The notes under the pieces were generated by a model. The model saw only the letters and a program-made list of their open reading frames with translations, made no database searches and had not been told where the DNA came from. A stretch of 64,000 bases of DNA, taken from the NCBI RefSeq assembly GCF_015471405.1, contig NZ_BLVZ01000009.1, forward strand, positions 186,001-250,000, written 5' to 3'. The DNA is from Pseudomonas cichorii (GTDB lineage: Bacteria > Pseudomonadota > Gammaproteobacteria > Pseudomonadales > Pseudomonadaceae). A program made the position numbers and the translations under genes. Shown here piece by piece: positions 9,002 to 17,905 of this stretch. How positions within the stretch are numbered: the stretch's first letter is position 1; each line of letters opens with the position of its first letter.

Positions 9002-12000
9002 TTCGGACTCACGCTCCCGCTGTCGAGCCAATAGTTGGAGGCACCGCCTTCAGCGCTCAACATGGTGTAGAGCTGCAGCCTCACGTCCTTACGGTCGAAG
9101 GATTGATCCAGGACGTTGCTTTCGATGTTGTCGTCGATCACCAGTGTCTCGGCGATAATGTCGGCGTCGCTGCGGTCTGCGTCGGCGCTCTCTACGCGAA
9201 AGCGCAACAGCAGGCAGGCTTCTTTACCGTCGGTTGTTGGTTTTCCCACCAGTTTGCGAGTGCCGCGCTCAGTGAGTTCGATCAGGTACAGCGGTGCCGC
9301 GACCCAGCGTTCTGCATTCAACTGGCGATAACCCAGGCGCGTCTTGCCCAGTACCCGCAGTTGTGGACCTTCCAGTTGTGGTTCGTGCAGTTGCAGGAAC
9401 TCATTGCCCAGGGCGTCGCTCTTGATCACGTCCCGGTAGAGCATGTCGTGGTCGATGACCAGATTGTTTTCGTCCAGCTTTCCGATATGGCGCATGGTCG
9501 AGTACGGCTTGAGGCGGCCAACGCTGAAATAGAAGTTCGACACTTTGCGCTGCTCGCTGAGCAGGCACAGCATGGCACCAACGGCTGCCGTGCTCTTTGG
9601 GTCGTCGATCTGGCCATTGCGGTGGAACGGGTACCAGCCGCCAGTGCGATAACCGTTCATAGGCACGATGCGTCCCGGAGGCAGTGGCACCTTTCGGCGT
9701 ATGTAAGCCTGCACGCCCGGCAAGCGCGATGGCCGACCGGTCAGCAGCAGCGCGTCGCAAGGGTACTGGAACACCACTTCGCACAGGGCATCGAGAATCT
9801 TGCTCAGGTTGATCTGGCCTTTGAGGAAGGCCTGATGAATGGCAGGCAAGTCGATGCGCAGCACGACCTTGCTTAGGTCGAAGCCGTCACGGCCACCATC
9901 GATACGGCGTACGCCACCGGCCACGTATTCATGGATACGTTCGCTGATCGCGTCTTTTTCCAGCAGTTCGGCGAAGCTGTAGTCATGGACCGGGCTTGGC
10001 AATTCCGGGTCGTATGCCTCGTAGTCCTTGAGCAGGCGCAGGCCCAGAGGAACAAACACTTGCAGGTTCAGTTGCTGGCGCAGAATGGCGTCCTGAGCAC
10101 TGGTACTTTCATCGCCGCACAACCGCGAAAGCAGCGAGCGTGGCGATACCACGCCGAAGTCCTTGAGTGCCTGTTCCAGCGGCGGCAGTACGAAACGCTG
10201 AATGATATCCAGCAGGATGTCATCACCGGCGACCTTGAAGCTGTCCCGAAAGCGCTGCTCGGGGATGATCGATACGTTACTGCCGCTTGCATGCTCGGCA
10301 CCACGCTCCAGCGCGTAATCGGTGATGACCAGATCGGTGGTGCCGCCACCGATATCGATGCTGGCAAGGGTGATCTGTTCCCGATTGGACTTGTCCGGGC
10401 GTGCGAGGGTGTCGAAGAACTCCTGGGCATGACCGGCAAAGTTTTCGCGGATTTCGGTGTACAGGTAAACCAGTTGGCCACAGGTAGCTTCATCCCATTC
10501 CACTTTTACCCTTGGCAATGGGACCCGTGGCGCCGGTACCGTTGAATTCAGGCCCTTGGCCTTGCTCGGGTCGAGGTCGCCTTCGTGCCAGCCCATGCAT
10601 TTCCAGACCAGCGCCAGGGCTTGTAGCAGACGGTCATTGAGCAGGCTGCGCTCGACTTGCGGCATGCCCGGCGGCACGGTCAGGGTGATGCTGGACAACT
10701 GGCGTGGCCGCTGGGTGTGGCCCATGCGGGTCCGCTGCGCCGGGCTGTTGATCTGCGACAGAGCCTGGGTCAGCACCTCGGCGAGCATGAACGTCATCAG
10801 CGCGCTGCGTGAGTACTGTGGGGAGAACGCGGGCAGGCGATCGTCCTCGTTCTTGAGCTTGTAGAACGCCTGGCCGAGTTTGGTGATCTTGTGTGAGAAG
10901 GGCGCAGCAGTGGCTTTGGGCTCGTTGTCGGTCTGCACGTAGGAATTGTTGAAGCGCCAACCGTGGGTGTAGGCGTTTTCATCCCAGAGATAACGCTTGG
11001 GGCTCGATAGACCGGTCGAGCCCTCTGTGCCACGGCGGCGTGCGGACAAACGTCCTGCTTCGACCCCGACGCGGGCGATGGTCGGCCACTGGAAAGCGTC
11101 ATGGCGACCGCTTTGTACCGAAAAGTTTTCCTTGCCGAAGGCTGCCTGGGAAAACTCGATCCTGCTTTCAAAGGGTTGGTTGTAAACCCGCTCTGAACGT
11201 ACTAGGTCACGTATCTGCAGGATGTAGTTGTGCTTCATCCCATCGCCGGATTGCCCGTGATTCTCGATCAGGATGCCGCAGGTGCGTGAGTTGCCGACGT
11301 CCAGCACCAGATCCACTGGAATGGGCGGGTCGATGGAGTCGACGCCGTTGGCGGTGAGCTTGACCTCCGGCACCTCGATGCGTGCGGGCTCGCTGGTACG
11401 CTGCTCGGGAATTGGCCGGGCCATCAGGCTCAGCAGGTTCAGGTAGTGACCAATGTGGCGCTGCTCGATCAGTTCTTCGTCGATGTCTTCGCTGGGACGA
11501 TGCTTGTTGCTTTCGCGATAGATTTCCGCCAGCCAGTCCTGCACCCATTTCTGGTCCAGAAACCAGCGGCTCTGACGTGCATGGCACGCCAGACGGAAAG
11601 ATGAACCGGCATTGATGTCGTCGCGGGTAGGTGCCAGATACTGCATGCCTGCTGCCGAGGCCATGGCACGAGTGTCGAACGCCAGGGTCAGGCGGTGAGT
11701 GTTGCCGTCTACATCGGCTTGCTCAAGCTCGACCAGGCGCGCTCTTGCCCAGTTGGTCGGGCCTTCGTCATAACGCTCTGGCGGCAGGAAACGAAAGAAG
11801 GGGACGGGCAGCCACAATCCATCGAGCAGCCTGAGGCTGGTCTGCATGCTCAGAGTCAGATCTTCGTCGTCGACTTCACTGATCAGGCGTTCCTGAGCCT
11901 GTGACTGTGCCAGCCTTTCGCCGGATTGGCTGGCCGTGCCCACCGGGCCGAAGTGGAAGTACTGTTTGCTTTCCTGATTCTGCAACAGGCGTGCGATCAA

Positions 12001-12135
12001 GGTGTTGCCCATCCTGGCAAAGCGCCCGGCGGGTTCGTTACGCAGATCAAGCTTGACCGCGAAGTCCATGAACTGGAGCCCGCTGTCATTGATCAGGTGG
12101 ACGGTTTCTTCAAATTGAGTCAGTTCTGGCAGCAT
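8998..12135 (-). CDS. srfB: SrfB family protein, actin/Hsp70-like ATPase fold
   Basis: 1045 residues from ATG 12135, 11 nt after the SrfA stop. The first 270 residues form an unassigned domain. An actin/Hsp70-type nucleotide-binding domain then follows: a phosphate-1-like motif LVLDVGNSRTCGILIE (about 277-291), phosphate-2 motif SIDIGGGTTDLVIT (592-605) and an adenosine-like motif LLLTGRPSRLPGV near residue 800. This matches the SrfB family (putative virulence effector in Salmonella, Photorhabdus and Pseudomonas). It lacks a signal peptide. An ATP-driven conformational switch working with the SrfC GTPase is a reasonable inference, not a demonstrated activity. Confidence 0.88.
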   Translation of the reverse strand: MLPELTQFEETVHLINDSGLQFMDFAVKLDLRNEPAGRFARMGNTLIARLLQNQESKQYFHFGPVGTASQSGERLAQSQAQERLISEVDDEDLTLSMQTSLRLLDGLWLPVPFFRFLPPERYDEGPTNWARARLVELEQADVDGNTHRLTLAFDTRAMASAAGMQYLAPTRDDINAGSSFRLACHARQSRWFLDQKWVQDWLAEIYRESNKHRPSEDIDEELIEQRHIGHYLNLLSLMARPIPEQRTSEPARIEVPEVKLTANGVDSIDPPIPVDLVLDVGNSRTCGILIENHGQSGDGMKHNYILQIRDLVRSERVYNQPFESRIEFSQAAFGKENFSVQSGRHDAFQWPTIARVGVEAGRLSARRRGTEGSTGLSSPKRYLWDENAYTHGWRFNNSYVQTDNEPKATAAPFSHKITKLGQAFYKLKNEDDRLPAFSPQYSRSALMTFMLAEVLTQALSQINSPAQRTRMGHTQRPRQLSSITLTVPPGMPQVERSLLNDRLLQALALVWKCMGWHEGDLDPSKAKGLNSTVPAPRVPLPRVKVEWDEATCGQLVYLYTEIRENFAGHAQEFFDTLARPDKSNREQITLASIDIGGGTTDLVITDYALERGAEHASGSNVSIIPEQRFRDSFKVAGDDILLDIIQRFVLPPLEQALKDFGVVSPRSLLSRLCGDESTSAQDAILRQQLNLQVFVPLGLRLLKDYEAYDPELPSPVHDYSFAELLEKDAISERIHEYVAGGVRRIDGGRDGFDLSKVVLRIDLPAIHQAFLKGQINLSKILDALCEVVFQYPCDALLLTGRPSRLPGVQAYIRRKVPLPPGRIVPMNGYRTGGWYPFHRNGQIDDPKSTAAVGAMLCLLSEQRKVSNFYFSVGRLKPYSTMRHIGKLDENNLVIDHDMLYRDVIKSDALGNEFLQLHEPQLEGPQLRVLGKTRLGYRQLNAERWVAAPLYLIELTERGTRKLVGKPTTDGKEACLLLRFRVESADADRSDADIIAETLVIDDNIESNVLDQSFDRKDVRLQLYTMLSAEGGASNYWLDSGSVSPK

Positions 12136-12146
12136 GGGTCCAGCCT

Positions 12147-14150
12147 TTATTCGCGCCGCATGGACATGGGGAATTGAGTGTTGCCGTAGTTGCCCTGGCA
12201 ATCCGCGATGCTTTGGGCACCTGGTTTGCAGGACACTTGTGGCATGTCATAGCGACTGCCGTCGGTGCAGTTGGCTTGATCCTGGCTGTTGATGCCCAGG
12301 CTTCCGCCATTCATGGCGGCATTGACCGCACCTGTACAGGACACACCGTCAGGACGGCGGATAGTGACGTTGCCCTTGCCTTTCTCGAATGCATACTGGA
12401 GGCGCAAGGGTCTTGAAGTCTTGGCATCCATTATGCCTGCACCTGCACGGTAGTTGCCGTTGAGGAAGGAGGCCGGGCCTTCGGCTGTGTCCTGTGGAAT
12501 GCTTAACGGTTCGCCAGGCGTTCCGGATTGCGGTGTCTGGGCTCCGGCTGTCGGTTGTTCTGCTGGGAGTTCAGGTGCAGCTTCGGATTCGGCTGCAGCG
12601 GTTTCGCTGGCTTGAGGCTGTGCTGTCGGCTCAGGCGCTATCGATGCTGGATCGGTCGTCTGTGTCTGAGGCTGAGTGGTGCTCACAGTGGCCCTGCTGG
12701 TTGGCAGTGTCGAACCATTGAGCGCTATGCCATCTACTGGATGGCTACTTGCACTGATGGTGTTTGTGTTTGTGGAGATACCTGTCGGTGGTATTGAAAG
12801 GCCGCCCACAGGCAACGTTGCCGTTGGCAAGCAACCGCGAAGCAGGCCGAACAACAGTAAGGCCAGCAACAAGAGCAGCAGTGGCCATAACCACCAGAAG
12901 CGACGCCACCAAGGGCGCAGAACAACAGGAGTTGCTGTCATCTGGGGCGTAGCTGGACTTGCAGACGGTGTCGAGTCGGGTGATGGGGCATGGGCCTTTG
13001 GCTGTTGTGTCAAAAAGTACAGTGGTTCACGATTACGATCTGTTTCAGTTTTTACGAAACCCCAGAAAGTCAGCACCGGCTGCAGGTAGGACTCGTTATC
13101 GCCGTTGGCATTGGTACGTGTTGTCTGGACCAGATACACATAGCTTTCGTCTGGTGCATGCGAAACCAGCCCCAGCAATTTGCCAAATATGGCCTGGTCG
13201 CTTTGCCCATCCTTTTTACCCGCCTGCACAAGCGCCTGACTCATCGCAGCGATGTTTTCCTTGAAACGGGACAGTTGGGCCCGTGCTGCGTTGCGCTCGT
13301 CTTCGTTGGCCGAACTCCAGGGCACTACATCGCCTGGAACCGGGCTATACCAGTCGATCACACTGCCCTGTTCGTTGCTTTTGGGCACGGCAAGGAATCT
13401 GGACAGGGAGGGATCTTTACGAGCGAGTGCTGAAATGAGCTGCAAGGCAGATTTGTATACCGCCTGCCCGGTTTCACCCATTGCTATGAGTTCGTCACTT
13501 TTGCCCGTACGAAGCAATGGATTAGGCTGGCCAGATGTAACGGAGGTGGTTGTAATCTGCGGTTTCGTCACATCTGCAGCAGATGCCGGACTTGGTGAGG
13601 AGGAGATGTCTGGGACGATTGGACTCTGGGCCAGAAAATATAGCGGGTCATGATAGCGGTCGGCTTCGCTCTTTACGAAACCCCAGAAAGTCAGCACCGG
13701 CTGTATGCAGGGTTCGTTGCCGCCGTTGGTTTCAGTGCGAGTTGTCTGGACCAGATACAGGTAGTCTTCGGCAGGTGCATGAGGAATCAGCCCCAGCAAT
13801 TTTCCAAAGATGATCTGGTCTCTTTGCTCATCCTTGTTTGCGGCCTGAACCAAGGCTTTGCTCATGCCTGCGACGGCGTCCTTGAATCGGAGCAGTTGTG
13901 CCCTGGCGTCGTCGCGCTCGTCTTCGCTTGCCGAACTCCAGGGCACCACGTCGCCGGGGACCGGGCTGTACCAGTCGATCACGCTGCCTTGCTCGTTGCT
14001 TTTGGGCACGGCAAGGAATCTGGCCAGAGAGGGATCTTTGCGGGTGAGGGCTGCGATTAACTGCAGGGCGGCTTTGTAAACGGATTGCCCGGTTTCGCCT
14101 ACAGCGATGAATTCGTCACTTTTGCCCGTACGAAGCAGCGCAGCCTGCAT
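12147..14150 (-). CDS. srfA: SrfA family protein with duplicated N-terminal domain and one membrane helix
   Basis: 667 residues; ATG at 14150 with AAGGGA nine nt upstream, first gene of the operon. The N-terminal half contains two copies of one 171-residue domain (5-175 and 212-382; about 78% identical by eye). A WWRRFWWLWP-led membrane helix follows at about 418-440, then a Ser/Thr/Pro/Gln-rich spacer and a C-terminal domain (555-667) with cysteines at 605, 628, 641 and 651. Basic residues before the helix predict the duplicated domains in the cytoplasm and the Cys-containing end in the periplasm. Gene order srfA-srfB-srfC supports the SrfA name; sequence recognition alone is weaker. Function unknown. 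Confidence 0.78.
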   Translation of the reverse strand: MQAALLRTGKSDEFIAVGETGQSVYKAALQLIAALTRKDPSLARFLAVPKSNEQGSVIDWYSPVPGDVVPWSSASEDERDDARAQLLRFKDAVAGMSKALVQAANKDEQRDQIIFGKLLGLIPHAPAEDYLYLVQTTRTETNGGNEPCIQPVLTFWGFVKSEADRYHDPLYFLAQSPIVPDISSSPSPASAADVTKPQITTTSVTSGQPNPLLRTGKSDELIAMGETGQAVYKSALQLISALARKDPSLSRFLAVPKSNEQGSVIDWYSPVPGDVVPWSSANEDERNAARAQLSRFKENIAAMSQALVQAGKKDGQSDQAIFGKLLGLVSHAPDESYVYLVQTTRTNANGDNESYLQPVLTFWGFVKTETDRNREPLYFLTQQPKAHAPSPDSTPSASPATPQMTATPVVLRPWWRRFWWLWPLLLLLLALLLFGLLRGCLPTATLPVGGLSIPPTGISTNTNTISASSHPVDGIALNGSTLPTSRATVSTTQPQTQTTDPASIAPEPTAQPQASETAAAESEAAPELPAEQPTAGAQTPQSGTPGEPLSIPQDTAEGPASFLNGNYRAGAGIMDAKTSRPLRLQYAFEKGKGNVTIRRPDGVSCTGAVNAAMNGGSLGINSQDQANCTDGSRYDMPQVSCKPGAQSIADCQGNYGNTQFPMSMRRE
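13005..14138 (-). repeat. Tandem intragenic duplication within srfA
   Basis: Copy 1 covers 13626-14138 and copy 2 covers 13005-13517, each encoding 171 residues with no length difference and an offset of 621 bp. Long stretches such as the FLAVPKSNEQGSVIDWYSPV block are identical, while other positions have diverged, so the duplication is not recent. Copies are joined by a 36-residue Ser/Pro/Thr linker. Confidence 0.9.
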
Positions 14151-14392
14151 GCTTTACATTCCCTTGTAATTCAATCCGTTGGCGAAGCAATGATGCTGCC
14201 GCAAGGCGCAACAGTAATGGCAAAGTGATGTTTACGTCAATTTTTATACAAAAGGTTTCCGGGCCGTGATGAAAAATCATCAGCGGGTCTTTTCGGGCAG
14301 TTTTGGCGGGTAGACGGCGTATTGCCGGGGGGAGGAAGTGTGCAGCGATACGGTGTTTTTGGCTGTTATTGCGGTGGTTAACCTCGTATGAC
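14151..14392 (-). promoter_or_regulatory. Upstream region of the srf operon
   Basis: 242 bp without a gene; it must hold the srf operon promoter reading leftward. It contains a perfect palindrome TGATGA-AAAA-TCATCA at 14267-14282, about 120 bp before srfA, which could be an operator. The surrounding 14230-14260 segment is AT-rich relative to the neighbourhood. No confident -35/-10 pair can be assigned by eye. Confidence 0.4.
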
Positions 14393-14581
14393 TCACCCCG
14401 CCAAAGCCATCCTCAACGCCACTGCCACCTCAAGCAGTCTGTGCGCCTGCAGGCTGACCTTTGCGGCCAGTTCGTCATTGCCTGCGTCTTTGAGCATGGG
14501 CACCAGATCAAGCAGTCGGCCGACTTCGGTCTCGATACCGCGAATGGAGTCTGACACTTGATATTGAAGCGAATGTGCCAT
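14393..14581 (-). CDS. Small conserved-looking helical protein, 62 aa
   Basis: Not recognised. ATG at 14581 has GGAGA about 10 nt upstream. The product is almost wholly amphipathic helix (SIRGIETEVGRLLDLVPMLK... RLLEVAVALRMALAG), with no cysteine or membrane segment, suggesting a small helical bundle or coiled-coil partner. It lies between the srf operon promoter region and the terminator of the amino acid transporter operon and may be a separate unit. Real gene status rests on the Shine-Dalgarno and coding-like composition. Confidence 0.55.
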   Translation of the reverse strand: MAHSLQYQVSDSIRGIETEVGRLLDLVPMLKDAGNDELAAKVSLQAHRLLEVAVALRMALAG

Positions 14582-14652
14582 CTTTGTCTGTCTCCGGTTT
14601 TACATGCAACCGGATGCTACAGGCTCTTGTTTCATAACAGAACCCGAAAAAG

Positions 14653-14678
14653 AAACGCCCTGCAAAAGCAGGGCGTTT
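14653..14678 (-). terminator. Rho-independent terminator of the SDR/ABC transporter operon
   Basis: Perfect inverted repeat AAACGCCCTGC - 4 nt - GCAGGGCGTTT, followed on the minus strand by CTTTTT. It lies 17 bp past the stop of the substrate-binding protein gene. Confidence 0.9.
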
Positions 14679-14694
14679 GGGACTTATGCGTCGA

Positions 14695-15528
14695 TCAAGG
14701 CAATGGATCGAACTTCAGGCTGCTCAGGCTTTGTACCTTGTCTTCGCGCACCATCTTGTATTCGGTGTTCGGGCCAATCCAGCGGTCCCAGATGGCGTCG
14801 ATTTCGCCTGCGTCGTCCATGGCTTTCAGGGACTCGTTGACCTTGGCCAGGAAAGCGGGCTCACCTTTGCGCATACCGGCACCAATCGGCTCCAGCGCCA
14901 TCGGTTCTTTGACGATTGCCAGCTCCACCCCTGAGGCCTTGGCCTGGTTGACCAGCTTGATGGCGGTCATGGTGTTGGTGACCAGGCCCAGAACCTTGTT
15001 CTGTTGCAGGGCCATGTAAGCAGAACCTGTGTCCTGGAAGGTCACCGGCACTGCGCCAGCGATGCGGATCGATTGCTCGGAGGTGGAGCCTTTGGTGGAG
15101 CTGATGCGCTTGCCCTTGAAGAAGGCCTTGTCCTTGTCAGCGTTGACGGCATGCACTACCAGTGTTTCCTTGGCGATGTAGTAGGGGTCGCTGAACTGGA
15201 TCTGATCGGCGCGGGTCTGGGTGTAGGCCAGGTTGGCGAACAGCACATCGACGCGGCCCATTTTCACTTCCGGAACCCGTGCTTCCACCGACATCGGCTT
15301 GAGCTCCAGCTTCACGCCCAGTTTTTTCGCCAGCGCGGTACACAGATCGACATCCATGCCCACCAGCTCACGGGTTTTCGGGTCCGGTGCGGAGAAGGGC
15401 GGAACGTCGGCATACACGCCGCAGCTCATGGATTGTCTGGCCATGATGTCGCTCAATTGATCGGCATGGGCCAGGGTTACTGCCAAGGGACTCAACGCTA
15501 CAGCGGCGAACAGATGCTTCATACGCAT
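14695..15528 (-). CDS. Polar amino acid ABC transporter substrate-binding protein
   Basis: 277 residues; start ATG 15528 chosen because CTGGAG lies 6 nt upstream and it yields a Sec signal peptide (AVTLAHA cleavage). A SBP_bac_3 fold is shown by PPFSAPDPKTRELVGMDVDLC, the FANLAYTQTRADQIQFSDPYY block, and EIDAIWDRWIG at the end. It should capture a polar amino acid in the periplasm for the permeases encoded upstream. The linkage with 5-oxoprolinase genes and a common operator hints at 5-oxoproline, glutamate or a related lactam/amino acid as ligand; this is inference. Last gene of the operon. Confidence 0.88.
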   Translation of the reverse strand: MRMKHLFAAVALSPLAVTLAHADQLSDIMARQSMSCGVYADVPPFSAPDPKTRELVGMDVDLCTALAKKLGVKLELKPMSVEARVPEVKMGRVDVLFANLAYTQTRADQIQFSDPYYIAKETLVVHAVNADKDKAFFKGKRISSTKGSTSEQSIRIAGAVPVTFQDTGSAYMALQQNKVLGLVTNTMTAIKLVNQAKASGVELAIVKEPMALEPIGAGMRKGEPAFLAKVNESLKAMDDAGEIDAIWDRWIGPNTEYKMVREDKVQSLSSLKFDPLP

Positions 15529-15596
15529 GGGGAACTCCAGAAGATTAAGGATCAGTAATCGGTCCAGCGGCAGCTCTTGCAAATCGTTCTTGCCAA

Positions 15597-16334
15597 TCAA
15601 TGGGCACGCAAGTCAGCGATGAAACGCTGTGCGCGCGGGTGTCGGGGCTGGCTGAAAAAGCTTTCCGGGTCGCTTTTTTCCAGAATCTGTCCGGCATCCA
15701 TGAACCAGATGGTGTCAGCGACTTCGCGGGCGAAGTTCATTTCGTGGGTCACGCACATCATGGTCATGCCGTCCTTTGCCAGGCCCTTCATCACGCTCAA
15801 CACTTCGCCGACCATTTCCGGGTCCAGGGCACTGGTGGGTTCGTCGAACAACATGACCGGTGGCTCCATGGCCAGCGCACGGGCAATCGCCACGCGCTGC
15901 TGTTGGCCGCCGGACAATTGCGCGGGATAGGCGCCGGCCTTGTGCGCCAGGCCGACACGCTCCAGCAGTTGCATTGCGCGTTGTTTTGCCGCCGAGCCCT
16001 TGAGGCCGAGAGTCTTGGTGGGCGACAGGATGATGTTGTCCAGCACCGACAAATGCGGAAACAGGTTGAAGCTCTGGAATACGAAGCCCACCCGGCTGCG
16101 CAGCCGGTTCACGTTGGCGTCGGTGCCGTTCACGTCCTGTCCGTCGAACAGGATCTGGCCTTCCTGAATGTCTTCCAGGCGGTTGACGGTGCGAATCAGC
16201 GTCGACTTGCCCGAGCCGGAAGGGCCGCACAGCACCACGACTTCACCGGTATTCACCTGGGCGGTGAGATTGGTCAGGGCCTGGTACTCGCCGTACCACT
16301 TGTTGACGTTGGAAAACATGATCATTGGACGCAT
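15597..16334 (-). CDS. Amino acid ABC transporter ATP-binding protein (GlnQ/HisP-type)
   Basis: 245 residues with Walker A GPSGSGKST, Q-loop, signature LSGGQQQRVAIARAL, Walker B PVMLFDEPTSAL and the amino-acid-importer ending QRFIADLRAH. ATG 16334 has GAGGG 8 nt upstream; an internal ATG three codons on is possible. It energises the two permeases just upstream. Length and motifs match the GlnQ/HisP family. Confidence 0.92.
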   Translation of the reverse strand: MRPMIMFSNVNKWYGEYQALTNLTAQVNTGEVVVLCGPSGSGKSTLIRTVNRLEDIQEGQILFDGQDVNGTDANVNRLRSRVGFVFQSFNLFPHLSVLDNIILSPTKTLGLKGSAAKQRAMQLLERVGLAHKAGAYPAQLSGGQQQRVAIARALAMEPPVMLFDEPTSALDPEMVGEVLSVMKGLAKDGMTMMCVTHEMNFAREVADTIWFMDAGQILEKSDPESFFSQPRHPRAQRFIADLRAH

Positions 16335-16347
16335 GAGTCAGCCCTCT

Positions 16348-17091
16348 TCAATTGATAGGGGTAGGCAAAGGGCTGTCGGTAACGGCAGCAACGGTGGTGC
16401 CCTGGCGCTTGCGGGCGATGCGACGCTCCAGCCAGTCGGCCAGATGGGTCAGGCCAAAACAGAGCAGGTAGTAAATGACCGCCAGAATGAAGAACACCTG
16501 GAAGGGCTTGGTCAGTAACTGGTTGTTCACCTGATTGGCGGCGAAGGTTATTTCCTGAACGTTGATCACATAGCCCAGCGAGGTTTCCTTGATGATGGAA
16601 ATGAACTGGCTGAGCAGGCTGGGCAGCGCGTTATAAAGCGCCTGAGGCAGGATCACCCAGACCGTGGTACGCATGTAGCCCATGCCCAGAGCACGGGAAG
16701 CCTCGTACTGGCCGTTCGGCAACGCCTGGATGCTGCCGCGAATGATTTCGCACAGATAGGCACTCTGGTAGATGACCAGGGTGCAGAGCATGGTGGTGAA
16801 GCCGGTGATGTTGTGGCCGATGATCAAGGGCACCAGGAAGTAGGTCCAGAAGATCACCATCAGCAGCGGAATGCCGCGCAGCACATAGACCCAGACGGTA
16901 GAGAACCAGCGCAGTGCTTTCCAGGGCGACGTCCTTGCCAGTGCCAGCAACAGGCCGAGGGGGAAGGCGAACAGCAGCGCCAGAATCGCCAGGATCAGGG
17001 TGCTCGCCAGGCCGCCCAAAGGGCCGTGAGGGTATTGGCCGATCAGGAACAGCGTCCAGTTCTGCTGGAGAATCGTGAAGATATCGAACAT
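16348..17091 (-). CDS. Amino acid ABC transporter permease (HisM/GlnP-type)
   Basis: 247 residues, about five membrane helices, with the EAA-loop-type motif EASRALGMGYMRTTVWVILPQA diagnostic of polar amino acid permeases (split here: EASRALGMGY, then VILPQA). It starts 6 bp after the sister permease ends and precedes the ATPase. The two permeases form a heterodimer in the inner membrane. Confidence 0.9.
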   Translation of the reverse strand: MFDIFTILQQNWTLFLIGQYPHGPLGGLASTLILAILALLFAFPLGLLLALARTSPWKALRWFSTVWVYVLRGIPLLMVIFWTYFLVPLIIGHNITGFTTMLCTLVIYQSAYLCEIIRGSIQALPNGQYEASRALGMGYMRTTVWVILPQALYNALPSLLSQFISIIKETSLGYVINVQEITFAANQVNNQLLTKPFQVFFILAVIYYLLCFGLTHLADWLERRIARKRQGTTVAAVTDSPLPTPIN

Positions 17092-17097
17092 GGTCGC

Positions 17098-17799
17098 TTA
17101 CCTCGCCAAAGCTTTGTTGAATCGCTTGGCCAGCAGGGCACCGAGGGCCATCAGCAGCAGCGAAAAGGCCAGGTACACCACCGAAGCCACCAGAAAGGCT
17201 TCAAAGGTGCGGAAGGTGTAGTTCTCGACTTCCCGCGTTGCGTAAGTCAGCTCCATGACACCGATGGCCATGGCCAGGCTGGTGTTCTTGAACAACAGCA
17301 CCGTATGGTTGATCAGCGATGGCAGGCAGTTGCGCACGCCTTGCGGCAGGATCACGTAACGCATCGAGCGTACATAGCCCATGCCCAGCGCCCGAGAAGC
17401 CTCGGTCTGTCCGGCAGGAATGGCGCGCAGGCCGCTGCGGATGTCTTCGCTGAAATACGCGGCCTGGCACAGGCCAAGGGCAATGATCGAGAACAGGTAT
17501 TCGGTGTTGTAACCTGCCAGCCAGATTTGTGTGGAGCTGGACAGCAGGGTCGGGATGCCGAAATACCAGAGCATCAACTGCACCAGTGTCGGCACGTTGC
17601 GGTGGTAGGAGACATAGGCCGCTACCAGACGATTGGCGTATTTGTTACCGGTCAGGCGCACGGTCACCAGCACAAGCGCGAGGGCCATGGCCAGACACCA
17701 GGCGAACAAAGCCAGTTGCAGCGTCATTTCGATGCCCTTGAGGATCAGCTCGGCGTATTCGCCTTGCAGGATCGGGGCTAAATCGAAGTCTTGCTTCAT
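17098..17799 (-). CDS. Amino acid ABC transporter permease (HisQ/GlnP-type)
   Basis: 233 residues from ATG 17799, chosen over a TTG two codons earlier because AGGGA lies 6 nt upstream. EASRALGMGYVRS and RYVILPQGVRNCLPS mark the ATPase-contact loop. Sister of the downstream permease; together with the GlnQ-type ATPase and binding protein they make a complete importer. The gene follows the SDR gene by about 106 bp in the same direction. Confidence 0.9.
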   Translation of the reverse strand: MKQDFDLAPILQGEYAELILKGIEMTLQLALFAWCLAMALALVLVTVRLTGNKYANRLVAAYVSYHRNVPTLVQLMLWYFGIPTLLSSSTQIWLAGYNTEYLFSIIALGLCQAAYFSEDIRSGLRAIPAGQTEASRALGMGYVRSMRYVILPQGVRNCLPSLINHTVLLFKNTSLAMAIGVMELTYATREVENYTFRTFEAFLVASVVYLAFSLLLMALGALLAKRFNKALAR

Positions 17800-17905
17800 G
17801 GTCAATCCCTATCAGCATGGGTAGGGGCAGAAAAAATGCCGGGCGTCCGGCCCGGCCAGGGAGCATGTGACGGATTGATCCGTTCTGTTCTCGGGGGTGA
17901 CGCTT

